Source: Rickettsia typhi | Lineage (GTDB): Bacteria > Pseudomonadota > Alphaproteobacteria > Rickettsiales > Deianiraeaceae | Length of the DNA: 64,000 nucleotides | Direction: 5' to 3' | Assembly: GCA_945889175.1 (NCBI GenBank) | Contig: CAMDBF010000002.1 | Coordinates: forward strand, 1-64,000 | Shown: positions 18,469-27,552 of the stretch, piece after piece | How the letters are laid out: every line of letters begins with the position of its first letter | Position numbering within the stretch: the first letter of the stretch is position 1 | Made by a program: the position numbers and the translations under genes | Notes under the pieces: generated by a model | The model's database searches: none | What the model saw: only the letters and a program-made list of their open reading frames with translations | Told to the model about the DNA's origin: nothing

Positions 18469-20004
18469 ATGAATCAAATTCTTTCAATTGATTTTATCAA
18501 TTCCTTTGTGGTCGAAATCACCACTCTTTGCATTGCCTTGCTCAGTGTAGTTTTTGCATCATTTGTAAAAAATGAAGGTTTGAAAAAAAACTTATTTACT
18601 ATCTTTTCAATCCTAAGTATTGCACTTATAGCTGCAATTATTTGTTATAAACACTACGATTCCACGGCTTATTACGATGGAATGTTTTTATCCTACAAAA
18701 AGCTTCGCTTTGCTAAAGGCTTGATGTTAGGATTTCTGTCCCTTTTTGTCATTACTTGTTTTTACAAAAAAAACTATTCCTTTAGTATTTTTGCGCTTAC
18801 TTTGCTTTGTTTTATTGGCGGATGCTTTATGCTATCTGCAACAAGCTTTTTATCATTATATTTATCTCTTGAGCTTCAAGCTATACCTGTTTATTTTATT
18901 GCTGCATCGGGAATTAAAATTACAAACAAAGATGGATTTGAGGGTGTGTTGAAATATTTTATCATTTCAGCCTTACTTTCCTGCCTAATGCTTTATGGAA
19001 TCTCTCTTATTTACTTTAATTATGGGCAGCTTGATTTTAGCGAAATAACCGCAGCTGCAATGATTAATATTTCAAGTGTCAACAGCGGTGCCAATGTTTC
19101 TGGCGGTTCAATGGAGCTTTCAAGCATTATATATGCAATTGCAAACAAGCCAAGTGTTGTATTTGGTTTTTGTTTAATTTTATTTGCTTTATTTGGTAAA
19201 TTGTCTTTGGCACCTTTTCATTTTTGGGCACCTGATTTGTACAGTTCTGTTAAAAAAAATAATCTATTTTTTATTGCAAGCCTTCCAAAGGTTGCCTTAC
19301 TTGTTGCCTTAGCGGAGGTATTAAGGCTTATTTATGTCGTTGTTGGGCAGGATGCCGCACAAACTATTGATCTTGTTTGCCTTGCTACAATTGGGCTTTC
19401 TTTTACATTTGGTTCCTTTGGTGGAATAAGGCAAGCAAATATCAAAAGATTACTTGCCTATAGTGGTATTTTAAATGCAGGTTTTTTGGTGTTAGCTGTT
19501 TTTACTTCGGTTAAATCAAGCGAGGGTTTTGAAATTTTAACCCCACTAATTTATTTAACTTTTTATGGTCTTGGCATCTTCTCTGTTTTGTCATTACTTT
19601 CAGTAGCTGAGGTAAAATCAAGATGTAAGTACAAAACTCTTGAATCCCTTAATGGGCTTGGTAAAAGTTATCCATTACTTTCTTTTTTGATACTTTGTTC
19701 TATTTTTTCAACAATAGGTATTCCGCCATTTGCAGGCTTTATAACTAAATTTGCAGTTTTGTACTCTGCAATTAGCACTGGATTTCTTACCATTGCTGTT
19801 TGTGGGGTTGTGGCTTCGGTAATTGCTTGTTTTTATTACTTAAAAATCTTGCATCACATGTATTTTAAAGATGCTTTAAATCCAAATCATACTAAGCCTC
19901 ATTGCTCTCTTGCTTCAAAGCTAATAATTTCACTGAACATTGCTATTCTTGTTGCGAATGTTTCTTTAATTTTTGTAATGCCAAAGATTAGTGGCTTGAT
20001 GTAA
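18469..20004 (+). CDS. nuoN: NADH-quinone oxidoreductase subunit N
   Basis: LSLYLSLELQAIPVYFIAA, LAPFHFWAPDLY, ANIKRLLAYSGILNAGFLVLA, GIPPFAGFITKFAVL. Confidence 0.93.
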   Translation: MNQILSIDFINSFVVEITTLCIALLSVVFASFVKNEGLKKNLFTIFSILSIALIAAIICYKHYDSTAYYDGMFLSYKKLRFAKGLMLGFLSLFVITCFYKKNYSFSIFALTLLCFIGGCFMLSATSFLSLYLSLELQAIPVYFIAASGIKITNKDGFEGVLKYFIISALLSCLMLYGISLIYFNYGQLDFSEITAAAMINISSVNSGANVSGGSMELSSIIYAIANKPSVVFGFCLILFALFGKLSLAPFHFWAPDLYSSVKKNNLFFIASLPKVALLVALAEVLRLIYVVVGQDAAQTIDLVCLATIGLSFTFGSFGGIRQANIKRLLAYSGILNAGFLVLAVFTSVKSSEGFEILTPLIYLTFYGLGIFSVLSLLSVAEVKSRCKYKTLESLNGLGKSYPLLSFLILCSIFSTIGIPPFAGFITKFAVLYSAISTGFLTIAVCGVVASVIACFYYLKILHHMYFKDALNPNHTKPHCSLASKLIISLNIAILVANVSLIFVMPKISGLM

Positions 20005-20086
20005 TGTATTACTTGATTTAATTTGAGTATTAGAATAAAATTTTGTTTATAAATTAAATTGGAATTTTTATTGTGTAAATTACTTT

Positions 20087-20554
20087 ATGAATCACTTTCA
20101 TTTTGACGAAAAATTTTGGGTTGCCCTCTCTTTTGTAATATTTTGTATCGCCGCCTACAAACCTTTTAAAGCTTTATTTATTAAGGGCTTGGCAAAGAAG
20201 GTTGATTATATTAAAAACTTAATATCCTCTTGCGTTGAGCTTGAAAAAGAGAGTTTAAGTAAATTAAAGCAAATGGAGCTAAATTTAAAACAAATAAAAG
20301 CAGAATCCGAAATTTTAATTAAGCAGGCTAACTCTCAGGCCAGTAAAATTATTGAGGATGCTAAAATTGTTGCAAAAAAAACTTTTGACGATATTGAAAT
20401 AATTAATGTTACAAAAATAAAAAATTTAAAATCAATTTACCTCAAAATAATTGAAGCTAAAATTGTTGAAACAGTTTTTAATAATGTTACTCAAATTACC
20501 AAAGACGATACTCAGCTAAATAGCATTGCTACTTTGTCTAAAAAAATGAAATAA
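20087..20554 (+). CDS. atpF: ATP synthase F0 subunit b
   Basis: N-terminal TM FWVALSFVIFCIAAYKPFK followed by long charged helix EILIKQANSQASKIIEDAK. Confidence 0.72.
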   Translation: MNHFHFDEKFWVALSFVIFCIAAYKPFKALFIKGLAKKVDYIKNLISSCVELEKESLSKLKQMELNLKQIKAESEILIKQANSQASKIIEDAKIVAKKTFDDIEIINVTKIKNLKSIYLKIIEAKIVETVFNNVTQITKDDTQLNSIATLSKKMK

Positions 20555-20616
20555 TAAATAAAATAAATAAAAAGGAATAACTTAGCTTTTAATATTAAAA
20601 TTTATAAAAACTACAA

Positions 20617-21789
20617 ATGAGTTTTGTTTTTACAAGTGAGTCAGTCTCGCCCGGCCATCCCGATAAACTTTGCGACCAAATATCTGACTTATTGCTCGAC
20701 CACATACTAGCCCACGAGCCTGATGCCAGAGGTGCCTTTGAATGTTTTGCAACAAAAAACACATTAATTGTTGGCGGCGAATGTAGGGTACAGGATATGT
20801 CAATTTTGAATAAAGATGTTTTGGAGAAAAAAATAAGAGATTACATAAAATACATAGGTTACGACAAGGATGGCTTTAACTGGAGTGATGTTGATATTCA
20901 GTTTATTTTTCACAAGCAATCTGCCGATATAGCAATTGGTGTTGACGAAACTGCCCAAAAACCCGAGGGAGCAGGTGACCAAGGCATTATGTTTGGCTAT
21001 GCCTGCGACGAAACTCCCCAGTTTATGCCATCGGCAATATATTACGCTCATAAAATTCTTGAAACCATATGGGATTTGGGTAAGAAAGGTAAAATTATAA
21101 ATCTTGGACCTGATGCTAAAAGCCAAGTTAGCCTTGTCTACTCGGACTCTGGCGAGGTTATTGAGACTGACTCTGTAACTCTTTCAATTCAACACCCTCA
21201 GGATGTGTCAATATCGGAAATAAGAAAAACAGTTATACCTATTATTGAATCAATTTTACCTTCAAAAAAACTGCCTAGCCCCGAGAGAATCTTTGTCAAC
21301 CCAACGGGTAACTTTGTAATAGGTGGTCCAGTTTCGGACACTGGTCTTACTGGGCGAAAAATTATTGTTGACACATACGGTGGATATGCCCCTCATGGCG
21401 GCGGTGCTTTTAGTGGTAAAGATCCTACAAAGGTAGACAGGTCAGCAGCTTACATGGCAAGATTTTTAGCAAAAAACATTGTTGCAAGTGGTCTTGCAAA
21501 AAAATGTACAATTCAGCTTTCATATGTCATAGGAATCTCTTATCCTATATCAATTTTTATGGACTGTGCAGGCACTCTTAAGCAGGGGGTCAGGAATCAA
21601 GATGTTATTAATTTTATTAAAAATAACATAGATCTAACTCCTAAAGGTATAAGAACCTTTTTAAAATTAAATAGACCAATCTATCTTAAAACTGCAACCT
21701 TTGGGCACTTTGGTAGAGAGGCTAAGGATGGCTTTTTTACTTGGGAGGAGCTCAGTTTGGTTGACAAGATTAAGGCACATTTTTGTTAA
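20617..21789 (+). CDS. metK: S-adenosylmethionine synthase
   Basis: FTSESVSPGHPDKLCDQISD, GAGDQGIMFGYACDE, GGGAFSGKDPTKVDRSAAY. Confidence 0.98.
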   Translation: MSFVFTSESVSPGHPDKLCDQISDLLLDHILAHEPDARGAFECFATKNTLIVGGECRVQDMSILNKDVLEKKIRDYIKYIGYDKDGFNWSDVDIQFIFHKQSADIAIGVDETAQKPEGAGDQGIMFGYACDETPQFMPSAIYYAHKILETIWDLGKKGKIINLGPDAKSQVSLVYSDSGEVIETDSVTLSIQHPQDVSISEIRKTVIPIIESILPSKKLPSPERIFVNPTGNFVIGGPVSDTGLTGRKIIVDTYGGYAPHGGGAFSGKDPTKVDRSAAYMARFLAKNIVASGLAKKCTIQLSYVIGISYPISIFMDCAGTLKQGVRNQDVINFIKNNIDLTPKGIRTFLKLNRPIYLKTATFGHFGREAKDGFFTWEELSLVDKIKAHFC

Positions 21790-21794
21790 TAGCT

Positions 21795-23774
21795 ATGCAA
21801 AACAACAATTTAAAAGACATGGCAAATGCTTTAAGATTTTTATCTTTGTGGCAAGTTGAGTCTGCTAACTCAGGTCACCCCGGTATGCCACTTGGGGCTG
21901 CGGATATAGTTTGTGTTTTATTTTCAAAATTCATAAAATTTTATGCACCGGATGCAAAGTGGCAAAATAGAGACAGATTTGTTTTGTCTGCTGGGCATGC
22001 GTCGGCTCTTTTGTATTCTTTGTTTTACCTTTGCGGCTATCCTGACATTGATATTGAGGACTTAAAAAACTTTCGTCAACTAAAGGCAAAAACTGCTGGA
22101 CACCCAGAGTATGGCTATCTTGATGCTATAGAGGTAACAACAGGACCATTAGGGCAAGGCTTTGCCAACGCCGTTGGTATGGCAATTGCTGAAAAAAAAT
22201 TACATAATACTTTTTCAAGCACCTTGGTTGACCACTACACATATGTTTTAACGGGCGATGGATGTCTTCAAGAGGGTATATCGCAGGAGGCTATGGAACT
22301 TGCGGGTCACTTAAAGCTTGCAAAACTAATTGCAATTTACGATAGTAACGAAATTACAATTGATGGAAGCACCAAGATTGCAAACTCTACAAACATAAGA
22401 CTTAGATTTGAAGCCTCAGGATGGAATGTATTTGAGTGCGATGGTCATGATTGCAGTCAAATTGAATCATCTTTAAATGCTGCAAAAAACTCAAACAACA
22501 ATAAGCCATCACTCGTTGTTTGTTCAACAAAAATAGGTCTAGGCAGTGCAAAGCAAGGCACGGCGGATGTTCATGGTTCACCACTTAAGGCAACCGAGAT
22601 AGAGGAGGTCGCAAAAAATCTTGATTGGGCATATGGTAAGCTTGAAGTACCGCAAAGTATATTAGGGCAATGGAGAGACCTTGGTGTTAAATGTAAAGCA
22701 GAATATGATAACTGGCATCAAAACCTATCTGTAAGTCCATTAAAGACGAAATTTGAGGAATTTATGCAAATGAACTTTGTAAAATCAGAGTCTTTAATTA
22801 ACGATTATATTAAGTCTCAAGGCGAACTAAAGCAATCAAACTCTACAAGGCAAGTTGGTGGTGATGTGCTTAATTTACTGCAATCAGTCCACGAAAATAT
22901 TATTATTGGCTCGGCTGATTTGGCAAAGTCAAACTGTGTTTATACTAAGCACTCAGTATCAATAAAACCAGATGATTTTAGTGGCAACTTTTTACACTAC
23001 GGTATAAGAGAGCATGCAATGGCAGCTGTCATGAACGGAATATACCTACACGGCGGGCTTTTACCAATTGGTTCGACATTTTTAGTTTTTGCCGATTACT
23101 TAAAGCCTGCAATAAGGCTATCGGCACTTATGGAGATAGGGGTAGTTTATGTTTTTACTCACGACTCGGTAGCTCTTGGTGAGGACGGACCTACTCACCA
23201 ACCCATTGAGCACTTAGCCTCTTTAAGAATGATACCAAACTTAAGAGTTTTTAGACCAAGCGACCAAGCCGAGGTTGCTAAATGTTTTCAAATTGCCTTA
23301 AACTCGCCAAAAGTGCCTTCTGCATTTGCAATGTCAAGACAAAACCTTGGTTATCACAGAACAAGCCAAAATGTAGAAGGTATTGCAAAGGGTGCATATT
23401 TTGTATTTAAATCGCAGGATATATCTAATGATAAATTTAGATTTTTTGCTAGTGGCTCCGAGGTTGCTCTTGCCATAGAGACGGCAAAAGAACTTGGGGG
23501 AATGGGTATTAAGGCATCGGTAATTTCTGTACCTTGTCTTGAACTATTTACCGAGCAAGATGATAATTACAAAGCTTATGTGTTAGGCGGTAAGGATGCA
23601 AAAAGAGTATTTGTTGAAATGGCAAATGTAATGTCTTTTTACAAGTACATTCGTGCCGACAAGGATATTCTTTGCGAAATTGATACTTTTGGCAAGTCGG
23701 GACCTGCTTCAAAAGTTATGGATTATTTTGGATTTACAAAAGAGAAAATACTTTTAAAATGTATGAACTCTTAA
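21795..23774 (+). CDS. tkt: Transketolase
   Basis: ANSGHPGMPLGAAD, TGPLGQGFANAVGMA, GDGCLQEGISQEAMELAGHLKL, GIREHAMAAVMNG, EDGPTHQPIEHLASLR. Confidence 0.98.
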   Translation: MQNNNLKDMANALRFLSLWQVESANSGHPGMPLGAADIVCVLFSKFIKFYAPDAKWQNRDRFVLSAGHASALLYSLFYLCGYPDIDIEDLKNFRQLKAKTAGHPEYGYLDAIEVTTGPLGQGFANAVGMAIAEKKLHNTFSSTLVDHYTYVLTGDGCLQEGISQEAMELAGHLKLAKLIAIYDSNEITIDGSTKIANSTNIRLRFEASGWNVFECDGHDCSQIESSLNAAKNSNNNKPSLVVCSTKIGLGSAKQGTADVHGSPLKATEIEEVAKNLDWAYGKLEVPQSILGQWRDLGVKCKAEYDNWHQNLSVSPLKTKFEEFMQMNFVKSESLINDYIKSQGELKQSNSTRQVGGDVLNLLQSVHENIIIGSADLAKSNCVYTKHSVSIKPDDFSGNFLHYGIREHAMAAVMNGIYLHGGLLPIGSTFLVFADYLKPAIRLSALMEIGVVYVFTHDSVALGEDGPTHQPIEHLASLRMIPNLRVFRPSDQAEVAKCFQIALNSPKVPSAFAMSRQNLGYHRTSQNVEGIAKGAYFVFKSQDISNDKFRFFASGSEVALAIETAKELGGMGIKASVISVPCLELFTEQDDNYKAYVLGGKDAKRVFVEMANVMSFYKYIRADKDILCEIDTFGKSGPASKVMDYFGFTKEKILLKCMNS

Positions 23775-23860
23775 AGATTTAGTATTACAAAGTGCTTGCA
23801 AATTGTTGTATTTTTTGGTATTATAGATAACAAATTGTATAGCATTGTTTTATAAATTTC

Positions 23861-24352
23861 ATGACGAGAAAAATAGTAGTTGATTGCAACTTTCAAGGTA
23901 AAAAAGTGCCTGTTGACTTTTTTATTGGCGAGCCTGACGAGACTCATCACCCATTGCATTTTCAGGCAGATTTTGTATCAAAAAAAGGTGGAATGGTTCC
24001 CCCTGATGTAATGGAGGCAATGTCGAAGGTTAAGCAGTTAGCTGATAAAAACAAGGTTCCTTTTGCTGATCTTTGCTACTATGCCATGCTAATTGCAAAT
24101 GGTAAGGCTGACGATATGGACATTGATGATGTTAATGTATTGAAAAAATTTGACGAAATTCTTGCAAGTGATGATGAGAGTATTAAAAATGAATCTGATG
24201 ATTCAAGCTCGGAAACTCAGAACATAGAAGATGATTCTCAAGATCAGGGCACTAACTCTGTAGAATACGAAGAACTTAGCCACGAGGATGTAAATATTGA
24301 GGAAAGTGAAGAGCAAAAAGAAGAAGGCGAGGAGGAATCGGAAAATAAATGA
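23861..24352 (+). CDS. DUF2610-like protein with acidic C-terminal tail
   Basis: KIVVDCNFQGKKVPVDFFIGEPDETHHPLHFQADFVSKKGGMVPPDVMEAMSKV; C-terminus rich in D/E/S. Confidence 0.6.
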   Translation: MTRKIVVDCNFQGKKVPVDFFIGEPDETHHPLHFQADFVSKKGGMVPPDVMEAMSKVKQLADKNKVPFADLCYYAMLIANGKADDMDIDDVNVLKKFDEILASDDESIKNESDDSSSETQNIEDDSQDQGTNSVEYEELSHEDVNIEESEEQKEEGEEESENK

Positions 24353-24360
24353 TATAAAAA

Positions 24361-25053
24361 ATGTTTAATGAAAAATTTTGTAATTCTAATAGATTTTTGT
24401 CGAGACGATTTGACTATCTAATCTGCGACTTTCAACATTTTACAAAGCAAAATTTAATACTTAATTTAGATAGCCCAAGTGCAGCTAGCTTTTATGCTTT
24501 TATCAAAGAGCAAATTGCAGATGTTGCAAATAGTATCATTCTTTTTGACTCGTCAAATGATACTTGTAATTACAAGGCTGCCGAATCAATCTTTACTCTG
24601 CATTACAAAAATAATATAAAAACAAGACTTGAGCAAATTAGATTGGAGCTTGTCAATAAAAATGTTAAGCTTTTCTATGGTGCATTCTTTGGAGTGCAAA
24701 ACTTGCAGGAATTAAGTAATGTTCTTTTAAATACTCAAAGCTCTATGCTTGGTGGGGCTTATCAGATGGTTATGCCAAGCATTGATACCCAAGTGCTTGG
24801 AATGCTTTTAAGACAAAGTAAATTTTGCGATCCTAGCGTTTTAAACTTAATTTATCAACTGAATTTTACAAGTCTTAAAGAATTGTTAAGCTTTACAAGA
24901 GAGCTTGGTGGACCAGTGTGCCTTTTGGATCAAAATGAAAAAATATTGCCAAAGACTTTTTTTACAGAGGTGCAAAAAGAATATATTGAAAAATATAAAA
25001 GCTATGTCATAACATTAGATATAAATGTTTTTATTGCTAGGGTTTTATCTTGA
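24361..25053 (+). CDS. Hypothetical protein
   Basis: Open reading frame co-directional with neighbours; no family recognised. Confidence 0.6.
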   Translation: MFNEKFCNSNRFLSRRFDYLICDFQHFTKQNLILNLDSPSAASFYAFIKEQIADVANSIILFDSSNDTCNYKAAESIFTLHYKNNIKTRLEQIRLELVNKNVKLFYGAFFGVQNLQELSNVLLNTQSSMLGGAYQMVMPSIDTQVLGMLLRQSKFCDPSVLNLIYQLNFTSLKELLSFTRELGGPVCLLDQNEKILPKTFFTEVQKEYIEKYKSYVITLDINVFIARVLS

Positions 25054-25073
25054 GATTTTTTGTATTTTAAGGA

Positions 25074-25748
25074 ATGTTAATTGTAAAGGTTCTTCTTACT
25101 TTTTTGCTATCGCTTTTTACATTAACTGGGATTGCTATGGCCGACGATGTCATTAAGGTAGAAAATCCTGAAAAAACTTACAAAAATTTTAACTTACCAG
25201 CAAAAAAAATTGAAGAATTTTTTAATTCTTTAAAAACATTTAGTGCAGATTTTATACAAACTGATGGTAGTGGTTTTACTGCAAACGGTAAACTTGTTAT
25301 TAAAAGACCGAACAAAATCTTTTTACAATACGACGATGCCCTGCCATTAACTGTTGTTGTTAATAATGGAATAATCACTTATTATGATAGAAAGCGTGAT
25401 CAGGTTAGTTTTTTGTCAGCTGAAAAAACAATTGTTTCCCTCTTGGTTAAAAGAGTATTTTCTTTTAGCGATAATGATGTTAAGTTGATATCACAGCAGG
25501 AGACAGATACATCAATTACAGTGGAGTTTGAAAAAACGGACATGCCAGAGGAGGGTTCTTTTAGGCTAGTTTTTGCAAAAACAAATAATAATGGATTGGA
25601 TTTAAAGCAAATCTTTGTTATATCTCACGAGGATGCAAGCTCTAAGGCTGTACTTAACATGACAAAAACTATTTACGATGCTAGCGTAAAGGATTCTATT
25701 TTTGACATAACAACAAAAACCCACACTCCAGATAAGTTTAAAAAATAA
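25074..25748 (+). CDS. lolA: Outer membrane lipoprotein carrier protein LolA
   Basis: Signal peptide; LKTFSADFIQTDGSGFTANGKLVIKRPNKIFLQYDDALPLTVVVNNGIITYYDRKRDQVSFL. Confidence 0.88.
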   Translation: MLIVKVLLTFLLSLFTLTGIAMADDVIKVENPEKTYKNFNLPAKKIEEFFNSLKTFSADFIQTDGSGFTANGKLVIKRPNKIFLQYDDALPLTVVVNNGIITYYDRKRDQVSFLSAEKTIVSLLVKRVFSFSDNDVKLISQQETDTSITVEFEKTDMPEEGSFRLVFAKTNNNGLDLKQIFVISHEDASSKAVLNMTKTIYDASVKDSIFDITTKTHTPDKFKK

Positions 25749-25764
25749 TTTATTATAATAGTAA

Positions 25765-26466
25765 ATGGCAATAGATTATAGCGAGCTTAGTGCGATTTAT
25801 AGGGATGCTTTTAATGAGTTTCCTGTAATTTCTGGTATTTTCGATAAGCATGGCAATGAGTATATCTTACGAAAACACACTGAAGCTGATGTTGTGGATT
25901 ATTATACTTTTTACAATACTAATGGCATTAAGGAGTTTTTACCTGATGGTCTTGTTTTTAAAAATCATGACGAAGCCAGAGACGAATTAAATTATAGAGT
26001 AAATAATTTTTATAAAAGAAACATAATTTACTGGTGTATAGCTGAAAAATCAACAAACAAGCTTGTGGGAGGCTGCGGATTTATTGACTGGAGTAAGTAT
26101 AATCGTAGGCTTGAATTTGCATATGACCTAACACCTTCCAACCAAAACAAAGGAATTATAACAAGTGCAATACCAAGAATTATTGCCTTTGGCTTTTTAC
26201 ATCTGCATAGCGTTAGATTGCAGGCAACAACTACGACGGATAACGATAAGTCGATTTACATGCTTAAGCAAAAATTTTATTTTACTCACGAAGGCGTTTT
26301 AAAAAATTACAAATACTGGAAGGAAGAATATATAGATGTTAATATATTCTCTATTACCTTGCAGGATTTTGTTAAGTTTGCCAGAGAGGGTCGTTATAAC
26401 TTTTTGACTAAAGAAGATATTGTTAAAGCGGAGAGCCTTTTGCAAAATTTATTTCCTAAATTATAA
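25765..26466 (+). CDS. GNAT family N-acetyltransferase (RimJ/RimL-like)
   Basis: KLVGGCGFIDWSKYNRRLEFAYDLTPSNQNKGIITSAIPRIIAFGF...HSVRLQATTTTDNDKSIYMLKQ. Confidence 0.85.
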   Translation: MAIDYSELSAIYRDAFNEFPVISGIFDKHGNEYILRKHTEADVVDYYTFYNTNGIKEFLPDGLVFKNHDEARDELNYRVNNFYKRNIIYWCIAEKSTNKLVGGCGFIDWSKYNRRLEFAYDLTPSNQNKGIITSAIPRIIAFGFLHLHSVRLQATTTTDNDKSIYMLKQKFYFTHEGVLKNYKYWKEEYIDVNIFSITLQDFVKFAREGRYNFLTKEDIVKAESLLQNLFPKL

Positions 26467-26469
26467 TAT

Positions 26470-26997
26470 ATGATATTTAAAATTCTTAATTCAGGATCTC
26501 AAAGTATAAACAAGAGACAGAAAATATTATTATTTTTTGTATTTAGCTTAATCTTTGTAATTGACAGAGTAAGTAAAGTTTATGTCTACGGTAATTCCAC
26601 TATAGTAAAGTTTGAAGATATAGCTATAACAAGTTTTTTTAACCTTACCTTAGTGATTAACGATGGTGTTAGTTTTGGTATGCTGTCGGGTCTTGGGGCT
26701 AGGTATTTTATTTTAGCCGTTACAATATTAATATCTTTAGTTTTGATATTTTTAGTTGTTACTGCAAAAAACTTTTACGAAAAGCTAGCTTATTGTACAA
26801 TTTTATCTGGGGCAGCTGGCAATATTACTGACAGGGCAACTATTGGCGGAGTTGTTGATTTTATTGATTTTCACATTGGTGCTTATCACTGGCCAGCTTT
26901 TAATGTTGCCGATTCAGCAATTTTTGTAGGAGTATGCCTTTTGATTTGTATTGAGATTAGGGGTTTCATTAAAAAAAATCGAAGCAATAAAGCTTAA
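26470..26997 (+). CDS. lspA: Lipoprotein signal peptidase (signal peptidase II)
   Basis: FNLTLVINDGVSFGMLS, LSGAAGNITDRATIGGVVDFIDFHIG...WPAFNVADSAIFVG. Confidence 0.95.
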   Translation: MIFKILNSGSQSINKRQKILLFFVFSLIFVIDRVSKVYVYGNSTIVKFEDIAITSFFNLTLVINDGVSFGMLSGLGARYFILAVTILISLVLIFLVVTAKNFYEKLAYCTILSGAAGNITDRATIGGVVDFIDFHIGAYHWPAFNVADSAIFVGVCLLICIEIRGFIKKNRSNKA

Positions 26998-27002
26998 AAT
27001 CA

Positions 27003-27469
27003 TGCAAAGAGTTTTTAAGAACGACTACAGCCTTGAACTTAAAAAAGACTTAATTAAACCAAGAGTTTTATGCCTCGATGTTGGCTCTTTTAAAACTGGG
27101 GTTGCCGTATCTTCTTCTTGCCTTAGATTTGCATCACCTCTTGGACTAATAAAGACTGATTTTGATTTAATTGCCAAATGCTTTGCTGCAAACAATTGCA
27201 AAACACTTGTGGTGGGCTATCCTTTTATTGCAGCCGAGGCTGGTAATAAAAATACAAAAGAAAACCCAGAGCTAAAAATTTGCAATATCATTGACTCTAT
27301 TGTCGATATATTTAGCAAGACCTATATCGATGTTAATATTTTTTATGTTAACGAAAATTTTTCCTCCGAGATAGTCCAAAGCCTACACTGTATAAAAAAA
27401 AATGGAAAACTTAAAAACAAACTAGACTCAAGTGTTGCCTGTTTTTTGCTACAGAATTTTTTAGATTAA
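27003..27469 (+). CDS. ruvX: Holliday junction resolvase-like protein RuvX/YqgF
   Basis: RVLCLDVGSFKTGVAVSS, LVVGYPF, NENFSSEIVQS. Confidence 0.78.
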
Positions 27470-27552
27470 CATTGACATTGAAGTAAGGTGTAAATACAAA
27501 TTTATTATCCTTTTATGCTAATGTTTATTATGTTTTATTATACAAGTTACCC

